Shown in pieces: positions 23,701-37,500 of a stretch of DNA of 64,000 nucleotides. The notes below the pieces were generated by a model. It was given only the letters and a program-made list of their open reading frames with translations, did no database searches and had not been told where the DNA came from. Both the position numbers and the translations under genes were made by a program. Origin of the DNA: Actinia tenebrosa (taxonomy: Eukaryota; Cnidaria; Anthozoa; Actiniaria; Actiniidae); assembly GCF_009602425.1 (NCBI RefSeq), contig NW_022258581.1, positions 86,579-150,578 of the forward strand. Reading direction: 5' to 3'. Position 1 is the first letter of the stretch. Each line of letters begins with the position of its first letter.

Positions 23701-25527
23701 TTCCTCCTGATCAAATCATAATCTCTTTATGCGTATCTAGGAAACCCTTAAACTTAATAAAGTTCAAAATTATGTAGTCCCTAAGTTATTTTGTCAATGA
23801 GAGCAAACAAAAGTTGTTTTAGTCAACCGGTACGTTATCATAATACATGGCGTATTGGTTATTAGTTAACAAAAATTATTGATTTTTTTTGCTCAAAAAG
23901 GGAGTATAATTCAATCGATACCGACGCCCCGCCGGACCAACACTCAGGGTCTTATAGAATAACTGACAAGAAGATGCTGTGTTTGTAATCACATCTGCAA
24001 ATGGTTAAACAATTCAAGTCTTCTCGGCGTATACTATAAATATATACTATAACTATAACCCTGAATATGACGGATGTAAAAGACCCACTATTAACGCTGG
24101 TGACGACCAGTTTTAGTGCCTGTTGTTAAGGTAACTGCGCATGCTCAGTACAAGTACCAATTTGACTACGCACCAAAAGGCGAGAATTCCCTTTCTCTCT
24201 ATGTATTCAGTTGCTTCTTTATAAATCCTTTTGATATACGTTTCTTATCAATTTTGCTTGTAGTTTTATTCGTATTTTTCCTAGTAAATATTACGAAGAA
24301 GTAACATGAAACTACCATGACTTACTGGGCGGATATCAAGAGACGATTTCCATCTTTTTCCCCTTTCTTACAGTTATCCATTTTCGCCCTTTTTTTCTCG
24401 GGTCTAATCATAAACAAATACCAATCATTACCTCAGAACAGCAAACCAACAAGAGCCAAAATAATGACAACAACGATTGATGATATGTCATTAACGTCAA
24501 AACCTGCGGCACATAGAACATACAACGGTTCAAAGGGCTACTCGCCAGCAAAACCTCATTAGAGCGCGCTTTCCTTCATAAGTCCACCGATCTTTCAATT
24601 ATCCTCCATTGAAAAATATATTGGATTCTTCGCCTTTTCTACGGAGGAAAAAATAGGATGGAACATCTGTTATTGCGGTCTTTACTATGGTTTGGGATGA
24701 ACGTAGGCGTAAAGGTTTTGACGTGAAAATAGATATCAATCTCCGGCTTGATGACGTGACTAATTTTAGAGAAATTTGTTGGTTGAAGCAAAAGAATGGG
24801 CAATAATGCATTTTTCTCTTCCAAGGAACCTTTCATGTAATAATATTTATATAAAATATATCTCATTCGAGACATAAAAATTTAACTATTCCAAGTTCAT
24901 TCTTCCAATATTATTTGAGTCAAAGAAAATGTGAGAAAATGAAAATAATTAATTCAGAGCGCGATTGAGAGCAACCTTTCCTGAAAATATAAACCTTCAA
25001 AATAGTCAAAACTAATACTGCCAGTATAGCTAATTATTGATCTTGATATGTCAATGAAGAAGTATCCGAATGAATACTATTTATATTTTTAAAATTAATA
25101 TTTTTATAAATTTAATATTTTTTTGAAATTTCTCTGCCGCAATGCGTGGCATGCGGAAACTAAAGTCATCAATATTGCAGTCCTCTATTTTTCACATGTA
25201 AATATATTTTTAGATTTTAGTTATATAATCGAAGTTAGAGTTAGTGTTTCTGTGACTGAAAATAAAAGGGATAATAAAAGGGGAATATATATTTTAGAGG
25301 GATAGTGTATATATATCATATTTGTTTGATAATGGTGGTCATTGATTGGTTAAAAGAACAATGCGCTTCACGAAACATCCGTTCTCCTAACAACATCCGG
25401 GACTTTCCGAAACCATTCACTCGAACAAGAACTCGAAGGTTGCTTATGGCGTTGTGGTTGTTGTCAGTTGGTCAACTGTTTTTCACCACAAAACGTACAG
25501 TTTCTTCGTAAAACCCATGGCAGCCCT
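20779..25527. other. SKIDA1-like 3' UTR, spacer and PTPRN-like upstream region
   Basis: An AATAAA at about 21858 is a plausible poly(A) signal. A 34-bp tandem duplication (AAATTCAGTGATTTTTATTT and variant) lies at 22235-22302, and a run of 28 T at 23242-23269. A small frame at 24317-24562 (81 codons from ATG, one hydrophobic segment) has no recognisable relative and may be chance. CCAAT-type GATTGG occurs at about 25344. No other gene is supported. Confidence 0.45.
23242..23269. repeat. Poly(T) tract of 28
   Basis: An uninterrupted T run. It could be the tail of a retroposed sequence read on the - strand or a simple expansion; I recognise no element body beside it. Confidence 0.9.
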
Positions 25528-28500
25528 ATGGATAGGAACATCATAAAATATACTTTTGTCCTATCTTTATTTATTTTCTATTATGGACAGTTAACGAAGG
25601 CTTCAAGCGCCGGTAAGTTGAACAGTTTTTTGGTCAGCTTGCTAGCGATCACAAACTTGAGTGGGCGAACAACGACATGTGTTATCTTTTTTAAAACTCT
25701 TTTTTCCCTTTAATTTAACAACAATTTCTTTCTTTATAGATTGTACTTTAGATCGAAATGTTTGTGGGGAAGATGAATATTGCGAAGAAGGTACAGTATA
25801 GAGGTCAATTCTAAGTGGAATTCAAGTGAGATTCGACCAAGCCAACTTGGTCTTTGATCACTGGTCGATATGTTATTTTGTTATTTCCGCTGTGAAATCA
25901 TCTTGCCTTTACCTCCAGATGTTCTTCTATGGAGTTATTAGAATCTTCAATAATATATTTTCTTTGCAAATATACATATTATTGAATACTGGCTAAAAGT
26001 CAGAGAGTATGAAGTCGATATTTTGGAAGATGTTCACTTTAGCGGGAAAATTCGGGAAACCCTATTAAGGTTATCGTTGTTTAAATCCTTGACCGGGAAA
26101 ATTTTTTAAATAACACATGTTTTACCTACTAAAATTACTTACTCGTGTAATAAAGATATTAATACGAATAGTACAATTTTGTATTTTCCTCTTTACGCGC
26201 CTAGTTTTCTACGCTAGTAATTTTGGATCGAAGAGTAAGTACTCTCGTCGTCACGAAAACACAGGGAAAAATCGCACCAGATTTTTAATAAAAATAGTAT
26301 TTTTCCCTGCTCTCTTGTGATACAACTGATAAAAAAGACTGTACATAAATTTTCAGTGATTTTATTAAATTCGTGAACCTTGTTCTTCGTATTGTAGCGT
26401 CCGACGCTTTTCTTTTGAATATTGTAATGTTGAAAAATAGGTGAAGCAAATCGAACACCAACAAATAATCAAGAAAGTACCCAAAATTTTCATAATATAT
26501 ATTCATATCTATTCATGATTTTAATACAGAAAACCAACGGTATATAACTGCGGTGTGTTATATTTTATTATATGATAATTCCAAATAAAAATAACTATTG
26601 TACATGTTTTCGTGTTTTCTTTATTAAGAAGCACTAATCGAACATCGATTTTGTTATTTCAGCTCAAAAATCGCCTAATTTATGATAATTTTTTTCGAAA
26701 CAATATATTTGAATTCTTAAAAATTTTAGAGGAACTTTTAATATCTAATGACAAAAGTGTTAATGTGATTTTTGATCGTATAAGGAAATTGCGGTTTTGA
26801 CTGACTTATGTTTTCAGTTCGTTCCTTGGATGAGTATTGACGTTCATTCGAGACATTACAGGAAAAATCATTTGTGCGGAAAAATCATTATTCTAGAATA
26901 ATAATCAAACAACACGAAGGATTAAGGACAACTGTAAAATCGGTTTGTACTTTTTCTCCGTTATAGAGAAAATTTTGAAAATATTAAAGTTTGTTACGGT
27001 TAAAATTCGCATCTCGTCATTCGATCTTTCTGTTTACATATGCAATCCGACGCCTCTAAAGGGTCAGCGACGCGAAAAAAGCCATAAATTGACTCAGGGA
27101 TGTTGAATTGCTTACCCGAAATAAGGTGTAGCTTGACATATTCCACTACGAGAATTTTTTTAACTGAAATAGATATTATAGAATGAAATGTTTTGGCTTT
27201 GACAGCTGTTTCTTTGTGAGAAATGGACATCTTTGAATCAAAACCCATATTTTCAAATTATTTTATTCTTGTTGTGTAGGAAAATTCATGCGTTTAAAAT
27301 AAAAATATCTGTCTAGAACCAGGTGGATATATTGATGTCAAAGTCGACTGTTTGGTCAGTTTGGCATTCTATTGACCCCATTAGCCTCACTTATATGTCT
27401 GACTTTAAATATAAAAGAGTATTTGATTGGAGGCTTAACTATGATAGCAGCTGTTTGGATGTTATATTAGTGGTATTTATGTTTAGCGGTTCTTATGTCA
27501 ATTGGTTCAAGAATAATATCATTGGGGTATGTAGGTTGATGATTTGATGACTGTATTGAGAAATATAATATTATAAAATTATTATGATACATACCACCAT
27601 CACTAGATGTTATATTAAGGGGCTCCTAACTGAAGTTTGATTCATAGATATTACAATTTTATAACACACACTCAAAATACCTTGATTGTTAACATGGGTG
27701 GAGAACTTGAGTACTTTGAGAAAACCCCCTTTGACAATGAAGGGAACAAAAAAGCAGATGAACTAATCTTGCATACACTTCATTAAAGCAGCGAATCAGC
27801 AAACCATGAGAGTGATACTTACAGACTGATAAGAGACAGTGCCACTGCAGTAAATGCTACTAAGGAAATAGTATATTAGGAGATAGTGTATTTTTTTCTC
27901 CTCTCTCCCATACTCTTCTCCTCTCCTTGAGAGACTGTTCACAAGTTATTGAATAGAATAATTTCCCAATCTTATACACATCACCTGCCAGCTAATGTGC
28001 CATGTCTAATACACACTTTTATGTAGAGTGATTTTCCACAGACCGTGAAATAGTTAGTTGACTAATAGTGGTTAATAGATCTTAATTTCATTGTTTTCTT
28101 GTGTCTATTTGACTATTATTACTAGGAACAGTTTCATGGTCTGAGGAAGTTCACTCTTTGGTATAAACTAACTGTGCTCTTTGAATTTCACATTTTTCAG
28201 GGTATGTATTTGCAAGATGTGTGAAGAGAAATCAAATTCCAGGTATTTATCCTCTGTGTTGTGGTTTGAGATATTATTATTATTCTATCAATACATTTTT
28301 GAGCAAACAAAAATGATGAAAAGAAAAGAAAAACCCAAACTCTAGATTGTATTTTGGTTAAACATCAAATTCCAGGTATTTATCCTCTGTGTTGTGGTTT
28401 GAGATATTATTATTATTCTATCAATACATTTTTGAGCAAACAAAAATGATGAAAAGAAAAGAAAAACCCAAACTCTAGATTGTATTTTGGTTAAACAACT

Positions 28501-31500
28501 TAGTTTACTGTTGTACTTTCTGTTGATTGAATAAATAGATAGGGGGATCATTCAAAAATAATTTATTGTTTACTGTTATGTTATAATATGTCTTATATAA
28601 TTTCTAATTCATCTGTACTATTCATATATATGATCATTGTAAATCAGCAACATCTAGTTTTTATATTGTAAAGCGCATGAGAGCATCTCCCTATGGTTCA
28701 TGCTCTATACATAGAGGATATTACATGGGCACGCGGAGATATGAATTTTATCTTCGAACACTCAAGCAGCCATGTAATGTTCTGTTTATTATATAGATAT
28801 CGATGAAACTTAAATAAAACAAAAGCTCAAAAATTCTTTATTGAAATAGCAAGCCGATTCAACAGCGATATCTTCACGTGTGAAAGATATGGTATTTTCC
28901 ACTGGTGAAAGATATCAAGTTTTCAACACTAGAGAAAACCTGGTATTTCATCGATATCTATATAATAAAAGAAGTAAATTTATTTATTATTATTATTATG
29001 TTGGCCATTGGTTACAAGAACATTTTTTCTTTGATAGATTATGATAAAGCTTTAAAAGCTTTACAAGACAAAGATATTTTAAGAGACTTATTTTGACTCT
29101 GTATTTAAGATAGATTACTTATTTTTCAAACCAGATTATGGTGATTACAGACCAAACGATGAAGGAAGTAATTATAGAGACATAGGATATGATTTCAACT
29201 CTCGTCGAGGAGAAATTCCGGAACGGAAACACTCTTTTGATGAAAATGGATACGACAGCTCAGAACCAACCTTAGAAGACAAGGCGTTGATTCAATCTCT
29301 ACCACTGGAAGGGAAGAGAGAAGGTTACGAATATAATGCCAGAGGTGCACCTGGACCTGATCTTCCTCCTATAGTACCTGAAAACTGGGATAACATAGAA
29401 CTTAGGAATGATATAAGTGTAGGTGATAGAGGTCGACAGTCAGCTGATGAAGGTCATCATGATTTTGAAAGCAGCAGAGAATTTCATTTACCTAGAGAAC
29501 ACCATGAAGGAACACACCAAGCATTTCATGAAGACCTTGCCAATGAACAGGTCTCCATCGAACATCTCNCTCCAGAAAGCACTAACAGCGAATCTGAACA
29601 CACTAAAGACACAAAGACTAATGATAATGCAACACCAGACAAAAAGGATAAAACACTAGACAAACCCGTTCATAGTTCTCATTCTGAAAGCAGTGACAAT
29701 ACCAATGATGATATAGACTCCAAAGGAAAAGTTATGATCAAAGGTGAAGTAAAAAAGGCAGAGGCCAACATTGACCAAGGACCCAACCCAGAAAAAAATT
29801 ACGAAAGAATTAAAGATTTTTTCAAGTCCCAACAGGCAAGTTCTATTGTTGAAGTTCCAAACGCTGTTAAGAGGGAAGAAGCTTCAAAGATTTCTAAAAA
29901 GAACTTTGTTCAAATAAACAAGAATGTACAAGATGAAGTTAATACTGAGGAGGGTAAGTAGCTAAATTTTGCAATTATAAAATGGCGTTTGCATTCTAAG
30001 TGGAAATATGAAAGCTTATTACATGGTTCGATTCAGTGGTTGCTGTACAATATTCAAATAAAATATACGTTACTGAAAAATGAAAGTGTATTTTAGGGTT
30101 ATCATAAAAACGAGTCATTATAAGGCTTCCTGGGGCAAACCTGTTGCAAACTGGTTTTTGGTCCTTCTAGTTTCTTATACATAAAATTCTGTTATGTAGC
30201 TGGATAATTTTACTTATCCTTTTGTATTTTAACTATTTTAAATTTCAATATTAATTTGGGTTGGAATAGTTTTTCTATTTCCTACTAACATTAATCTCAT
30301 AAACTTGGGAATTGAAAATGACTATATTCTCATCCATTAAGAGCAGGAAAAATAGCTTATCTCATTTTCATCATATACTACTATTTTGATTTCTTGAAAT
30401 ATAAATTTGTGGAATATTTTGTTTAAATTTTTCACTTGGGAATCACAAAGATCCTGTGCTATATATACACCTTTCATATGATTGTGTGTAGGCAGATGTT
30501 CCTAGGACAGTCTTGATGTGTATTAATCATTTTTGTATTCAGTTGAAGACAGCAGAGCCTCAAAGAAGTCCTTGAAGATTGATTTGGACAAAAAGTAAGT
30601 CATAAACACAGCAGAAAATGAGCCTCAAAATTTTTTACATCTTCTATGCTGAAAAAATATGTCTAGTATGTGCTGCCTTAGTTGCCAAAGATGATAATAA
30701 TTTAATAAAGCCATAATAATTCAATAAAGTGAGCTTGATTTAAAAGATTAACTCCATAGGGAACTAGGTGACTAGAAGTCTCTTTTTTCCATTGATATAG
30801 TTACAAGCCATTCACTTCATATTACCTCAGTTAACCTTCTGTTTTACTAATACTAGGGATGTCACCGAACTGGGTTTTCAGCCAGAAAGTCATTCCATGA
30901 TCATGCCTCTAAACATCCATCATTCCACACACAAACAGAGTGAAACTTTTTTTTTGTATTCCTTTCTTCAGGCGTTGGTCTCCTTTGATAATTTTCTTTT
31001 CCACAAATTATCAAAAGGATGCCGAAACATGGAGAAAGGAATGTAGACTAAAAGCTTGATATTTGTCGGCAGAGTAATGTACGTTTGGAGGTATAACCAC
31101 TGCATGTTTTTTTCTGGCTTGAAAACCCAGTTCTGTGGTATGTGTAGTAACATCACACAACTAGACACTTTTTTAGTAGTGAATAGAAATCTTTGCTGCA
31201 AGTTTTTCTTATTTATTGAGGCAAAATTTGTCCTTATAGAACTAGTAATAACTTTCTATCAGTAGATAGTAGGTACCTGGGGAACTGGTTTGTTGTAAAT
31301 TTTGTACTGCTTGATTGTTGAGGGAATGTTCTTGTTTCCTGTTTGGTGCACACTGCTGTTCATGATGACTGTAGATTCAGTTATACAGGTTTGGCAACCT
31401 CTATAAGCTAGCTATTCATGTGTAGATGCTAACGAAAGTCCATTATATGTTTAAAAAACATTTGCTCTACAACACATTTAATTTGTACAAATGAGCCTGT

Positions 31501-34500
31501 AGACTAGAATCGCAGCAGTATTTACCAAATAAAAAAGCAACCTTTCCAGCATAACAACCTAAAAATACTTGCCGATTGATGTTAGCTATGGAAATAATTA
31601 TGTGCTAAATCATTTATCTATGCCCTAAAGGATTGCACTGCCTAATTTAAAAGCAGATTGTTGATAAGCTCTAACTTAGAACACAACACGCTGCCTCAAA
31701 CTTAATGTGTTTATCCGTCAATGTGGTTCTCAGCATGACTACCCCTGAAGCTTTGGCCCTAATGAAGACCCTTGAGAAAACTCTGTGGATCAATGCACCT
31801 TCACCAATGTTTACCTTACTAAAGTAAGCCCTCTTGTTCCAATAGACCTTTTTCAAAGTTATAGATACCTCTGTGTTCCTTGATTACAGACTCATTTACT
31901 CAGGGTTAGCCTCATTTTAGCTTAATAATGCTAGAGTGCATAAAATACAGTCGTTTGCAACTAAGCGTGAACACCAGACACTAAAACATGTTCTAACTAG
32001 CGGCTGAAACGTTGAAGTTAGTCAACCGGAATGTTGAGGTTTGGCGCCAAAGGCAAGCCTGATGGCAAAGTTTGTTCAAATACATGTGCGTGTTGATCTG
32101 TTGGTGTTGGTCATGGATTCTTTTGAAAGAGTAGACATAAGTAAGTTTCTAGAAGAAATCGATCCTGATCTCCTTCAGTATTCTTCACATTTTCAAAAAA
32201 AAGGCTTTACTTCAAACAAAAGCATGAAGTACTGGAGAGAAAACGATTTTGATTCTTTCGAGATTGAAGTACCTGATGGAATTTGCGTGCCCAACTGTCC
32301 AACGAATCATTTTGAAACATAAACGTTCCAGTTGACTAACTTTTCAATGTTTCAGCAGCAAGCTAGAACATGTTTTAGTGTCTGTTGTTCACGCTTAGTT
32401 GCAAACGACTGTATATCCATGAAAAATCTCATACGAAATTGCACAAATTTGGACAAATTAGTAAATTGAGTAGACTGTAGACCTACAAAACCTTGCACTA
32501 ATTTGTACAATTTTTGAGTTATCATTTTCACGTATATACTATGTTATGCACACTAACCGCAAATTATAGAATGCACCATTTCTGTAGCATAAACACTCTA
32601 AAATTCCATGAACCTTTGCTGGAATACATAAAACTAAGCTACACATAAATGGGGCTAATCCTGAGCAACAGAGAATTCAAAACTAGAGTATTTTTGAAGC
32701 AGTTCTTGTTGTGTTTTGTGTTTGAGTTAATGATAATAAAGTTTTAAGCTATTTGTATCTCATGCTGGTAATCCAAGTGCTTGCATGCTAACCATAACGT
32801 TTTTATGTAACATGATTTTAACCATAGAATGAAAAATATTATTCATCCAGGAAATAGTAGTAATGATACTTACCGTATTCATTTGTTCCACAATTTAGGG
32901 TCATAGAATTATAGAAAGATCGCCATCTTTCTTTAAAATGACTCTCGATTATGAATAAGTATCATTATTATTATGATTTTAACTGTTTTATTCTAGATTT
33001 TAATTGTCTCATTCATTATGTGTCATTGATTTACCTAACCTCTATTCATTTCTCCACAGGGTTGAAGATTCTTCGGTACATGTTCGCACAGTCAAAAATG
33101 ACTATACTCCTGAAAGTGAGAAGGATATAGCTAAAAGAATCAATGAAGGTGAATAATTGATACCTTACCAGTTACACAACAGTTTTATGCAAACAACACC
33201 CAAATGTCTGGGTTTTTAGCCTCTGCAATCAAATCTTGAGTGAGTGAGCCTTTACGGTAATGCAAATCTCCAGAGACCGGAGCCCTGTATAGCATTAACA
33301 AACAATCATACAACTTGCTTGCATACCCCTCCTAGTTGTTGTTGACCTCTGTTCCTCAGCTTTCCTAAAAACATGTTGATCTTTTTCTCAAATTTGTTTA
33401 TGCATCATAATTAATTGGGCGGGTGAAAAAAATTGTTGCAAAATTTAATGTAAACCAACTATTTAAATTTTAAATGACGAAAATTTAAAAGCCAATTTTT
33501 AGATTCATTGGCTTGATTGCTTTCAAAATGTTTGGTAGGGGCTTTCACTGACCCTTTCACTCTATCCTGAAGAAGATATAGACATATTTACTTAAAGGCA
33601 GCTAGTGTTGACTCTGATTATTTATTTATCTAAAGATCACCAATAACAAAGAATGTGAACTACTGTTTAAACCTATTTTTCTTTTATATTCTAGATGCCA
33701 GCGTAAGAGATGCTGTTGCCAGACAAACGGGCATGAATATTTTAAAGGCAAATCAAGACACACCTGTAAGTTAACAAAAAACTCATAATCAACCCATTTA
33801 TGAATCCCATTTTCCAGCAATTTGGTAAAAATTGAAATAAAATCAGCTTTCTGAAAAGAATTAGGATTTCTTTTTGAAATTCAGTGATCATCAAGCATTT
33901 TTCATAGTGTTTCTTTCATAGCACCATTTCCCTCACTTGTTTAATATTGAAGATTTTGTTTACCATTTTGTGGAAAAAATATATGATTATGGGTAAAGTG
34001 ATTATGGGTTAAGCTTGAGAAAGTGATTGAAGTAGACAGATCAATTCAAAAAGGTTTTTCAATATAACTTTGTAAAATCCCCCTCAAAAAATATTTTTTA
34101 TGTATGTTTATATAATACATATGTTCTTACAAGTTGGTGACTTAAATTTTGATGACCAAAAATGGGTTTTCCAAGACCAATCTTGCCTTAATAATCTCAC
34201 TAAATAAATATAGTTTTTAGCTTTTAAATTTGCCAATTGCCATTGTTCAGGAATAAATGGAAGGACGAAAAAGAGAACATTTTTCAGCTGTTTTATTCCT
34301 TTGTTAACAAAAAAAGTTATGAATATTTATAAGCCCATCCAGAATGTCAGGTGTTCATCGTCATGGCAATGTCAGACCATCAATTAGTTATGACATCATT
34401 TCCTTTGGCCTCTCTTTCTGAACAAAGACATGAATGATTAATAAGTTCCTCCTTTGAAGTTCAGTTTTTTAGTGGAATGTATCAACAAATTATCGATCGT

Positions 34501-37500
34501 ACTTGACTAAAACTCAAGTTCATTCCTGCCCTAGAAAATACTGGTAAGGTAAAAAAAACTTTAGTATTTAAAACAATAGCTTCAATCCAGGAATTATGTT
34601 TTAAGAGGGAAAAGAAACTATATGTTTTGATTTTCTACACAGCAGTATAAATTTTTCTTGATCAACATGTAAATCAAATAATGATTTATTTTACTTTAGT
34701 TTGGTATTCTTTGAAGTCCAAGATGAGAGTGGTCAAGTAAAGAACCTCATTTATCAATTTCAAATCATAAAGCCTTGATACTTCATTTTATTTTACAACA
34801 AAAAAACTTATTTTTTTGTCATTGAAATTGCTCTCAGAAAAATGAATGGAAATGAATCATAAGTTATTTTTTATCTTTTCTTTGTGGTTTTATATGGGCT
34901 GATAGACTAGCATTTACGTTGAGTTAATTTAAACTCCACAAGTTCTACAATTCTTATATGTAATATAAAATATTTCATTTGTTGCTGTAGGCTTAGTTTT
35001 AAAAAAAACCAGTTCTATTTTTAAGACATTGCTGTGAAAGTTGAAGGTTTTATCTTCTATCCTTCTTTTCATTCAAACTGAGGATACGACTAAAATGAAA
35101 ATATGACTATTGAAGAAATTGCAATAAATAAAAATTTCAAACTTCAAAGTTTGCCTAAAGCTAATGCTGGCCATCTTATATTGTCACTCTACTAAGTTTG
35201 AGTTCCTGAATATATAGACCTTTGTGTGAGGCTCCTGGACATGAGAATTTGTTCTTGATCTGTTAGTAATATCAGTGTAAAAGTCCATAGTTTTTCTTTC
35301 TTCTTTTATCTCTTTTGTTTTGTTTCACACTACTAGCCTTAGCTTTGTGAAGTGATATTTTGTTATCCATTAACAATATGTAACAGCATTTGAGATTTTA
35401 ATTTTGTGTCAAAATTCTCATTTGCAATTCTTTAGATAAATAAATGTATTGATATTTTATAAGTTATAAGTTATATGTACAGCTATTTAAAGTCACATGT
35501 ATTCCCATATTACCTATCTTTCTGCTTTGAACAAGTAATAGAAGAGATCAGACTTTTTTCTTTTAACAATAAGGATGCAACCTTTTAACTTATTTTTTGA
35601 TTTTGAATGACCAAGGAAATAAACCTTTTCCAGGGAATAGCTTTTGCCCTGGAATAATCTCATTTTTTCAGCTCTCAAAAACTACTAAGGAATGTTTTGT
35701 ACATTGGTGTACTGATTTTTGAACAATATGTTTTTTTGGTAATCATACTAAGCAAGTGTTTTGCTTTTTTGATACCCATTTCCTAACTTAGTATTTCGTG
35801 AGTAATGGAACCCAAAAACCTAGGGACCTATGGCAGTTCTTGTCACATTATTACAGATGTAATAAATATCAGTTATTAATATTGCTGTTTCTCTTATCTA
35901 GAGCAAGTTTGAAACCAAAACAAAGCACGTTGTTACCCAACAACCAAAATACTTCCTTACAACCCTGATAGTCGTTGGATGTGTTTCTGGGATCATCCTT
36001 TCTGCAGTAGCTGTCTATCTTATCATGAAAAGGTATGTATCTTTATCATTAAAATGACTTTATATAGAGATATGTTGAGAGTATCATTCAGACTTGGACC
36101 TTAATCACAAGGTAGCCGTGTTGGAGCATTTGATTTTTCTGGCACTGCTTCACATTGAGCATGAAGTTAAGTGTAGTACGTAACTGAGAATAAACATGGC
36201 CCTGTGTGATAGAGGTCCATTGGTCAATAAAGATTCATAAACGCCATCATTATAGTAGTTCCAACATCTTGTTTAATCAAAACCATGGATGGTATTGATG
36301 ATCCTCACAGGAACAAAGCACCATGCTTACTTATCACAGAAGACTTGTGAGACTGCAATAGTGTAGTAATCTAGAATGTTTTGCAAGTTGTACATCTTTA
36401 GTAGTACAAAACCCATACTTTAATTAACCCCAATCCTTTTTGATATGGGAGTACATGTACACCCTCACCCTCCTTCCTCTCCCTCTCCCTCTCCCTCTCC
36501 CCCACCAAAAGCACTATATATTTTCTATAATATCACAGACTTGTGTGATTAGAATAATATGTAATTGATCTAGAAAGGTTTTTAAGTCATATACTATAAA
36601 AATATTTTCTTTTCTAGGTACAATGAAACTAAAAAATTTAAACCAGTCACTTTACCTGGACAAGAAGCTGCTGCTGATTATCAGGTTTGTCATTATCAAC
36701 GGGGAAACAAGGATAGTGTACATGTAGGAGTAGTGGCTCTTGATTTGAAGGTTTTTCTCCAGGTTCTCTAGTTTTCCGTCTTACACAAAACCTAACAATG
36801 CTAAATTCCAATGTGATTTGTCAGCCATGGCCTGACTTTAATCAGCCCAGTGGTTGTTTCAGGGTATCAATAAAGGTTTGAACAATAACAACAACAGATA
36901 AATATTGAGATGTTCTTATTTATAACATTTGCTATTATTTCTAGGAACTATGTCGACAGTTCAGGGCAACCCAAGGATGGGAAGCTCCAACAAAGGCTGG
37001 TGGACATACAGAAAAAGACAAGTCTCTGTTAGGCTCTGCCAAACCACCAGCATATTCTTGGTTAGTGTGACACTCAATTAGACTTACTGTGATCAATTAA
37101 TCACAATATTATGCAAACTCAGTAGTTGCAAGCTGCTCTTTGCAATTTCTTTTTTCACTGCCATCAGTCAAAAATATAACTAGTTAGTTTTGATTGACAG
37201 CAGTGAAAAGCCAATTTCACAACAAGTGGTTAAAATATCTGAGTTCACAAAATATTGAAAATTGCAGTAATTTAATTTTCTCCATTGGTGATGGGGAAGA
37301 CAGTTGGGGAAGGGTAATGGAGTCCTGAGGGAGACAGAAAAAGGAGGAGAGCCTGTAAAAAAACTACAGGGCCAGTTTAAACCTTTTGAACCACAGTTTC
37401 CTTACAGATGTATTATTGGAGCTCCTAGCAGTAATTTTGTTGTTATTTTAGGAGTGAAGAACCGGTTGTACCCAACATGGATATATCAACTGGACATGTA

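Larger units (their letters stand above)
30595..33059. other. Large intron 5 of the PTPRN-like gene
   Basis: It contains a MITE (30862-31138), a TA-flanked Tc1/mariner-like MITE (31948-32411) and an inverted-repeat element (32861-32967). No supported host exon is seen, though vertebrate PTPRN has an ectodomain portion at about this place that I could not locate. Confidence 0.6.

Noticed and set aside
24317-24562. 81-codon frame with one hydrophobic segment upstream of the PTPRN-like gene
   Set aside because: No recognisable domain, no splice context and biased composition; lengths like this occur by chance in AT-rich DNA.
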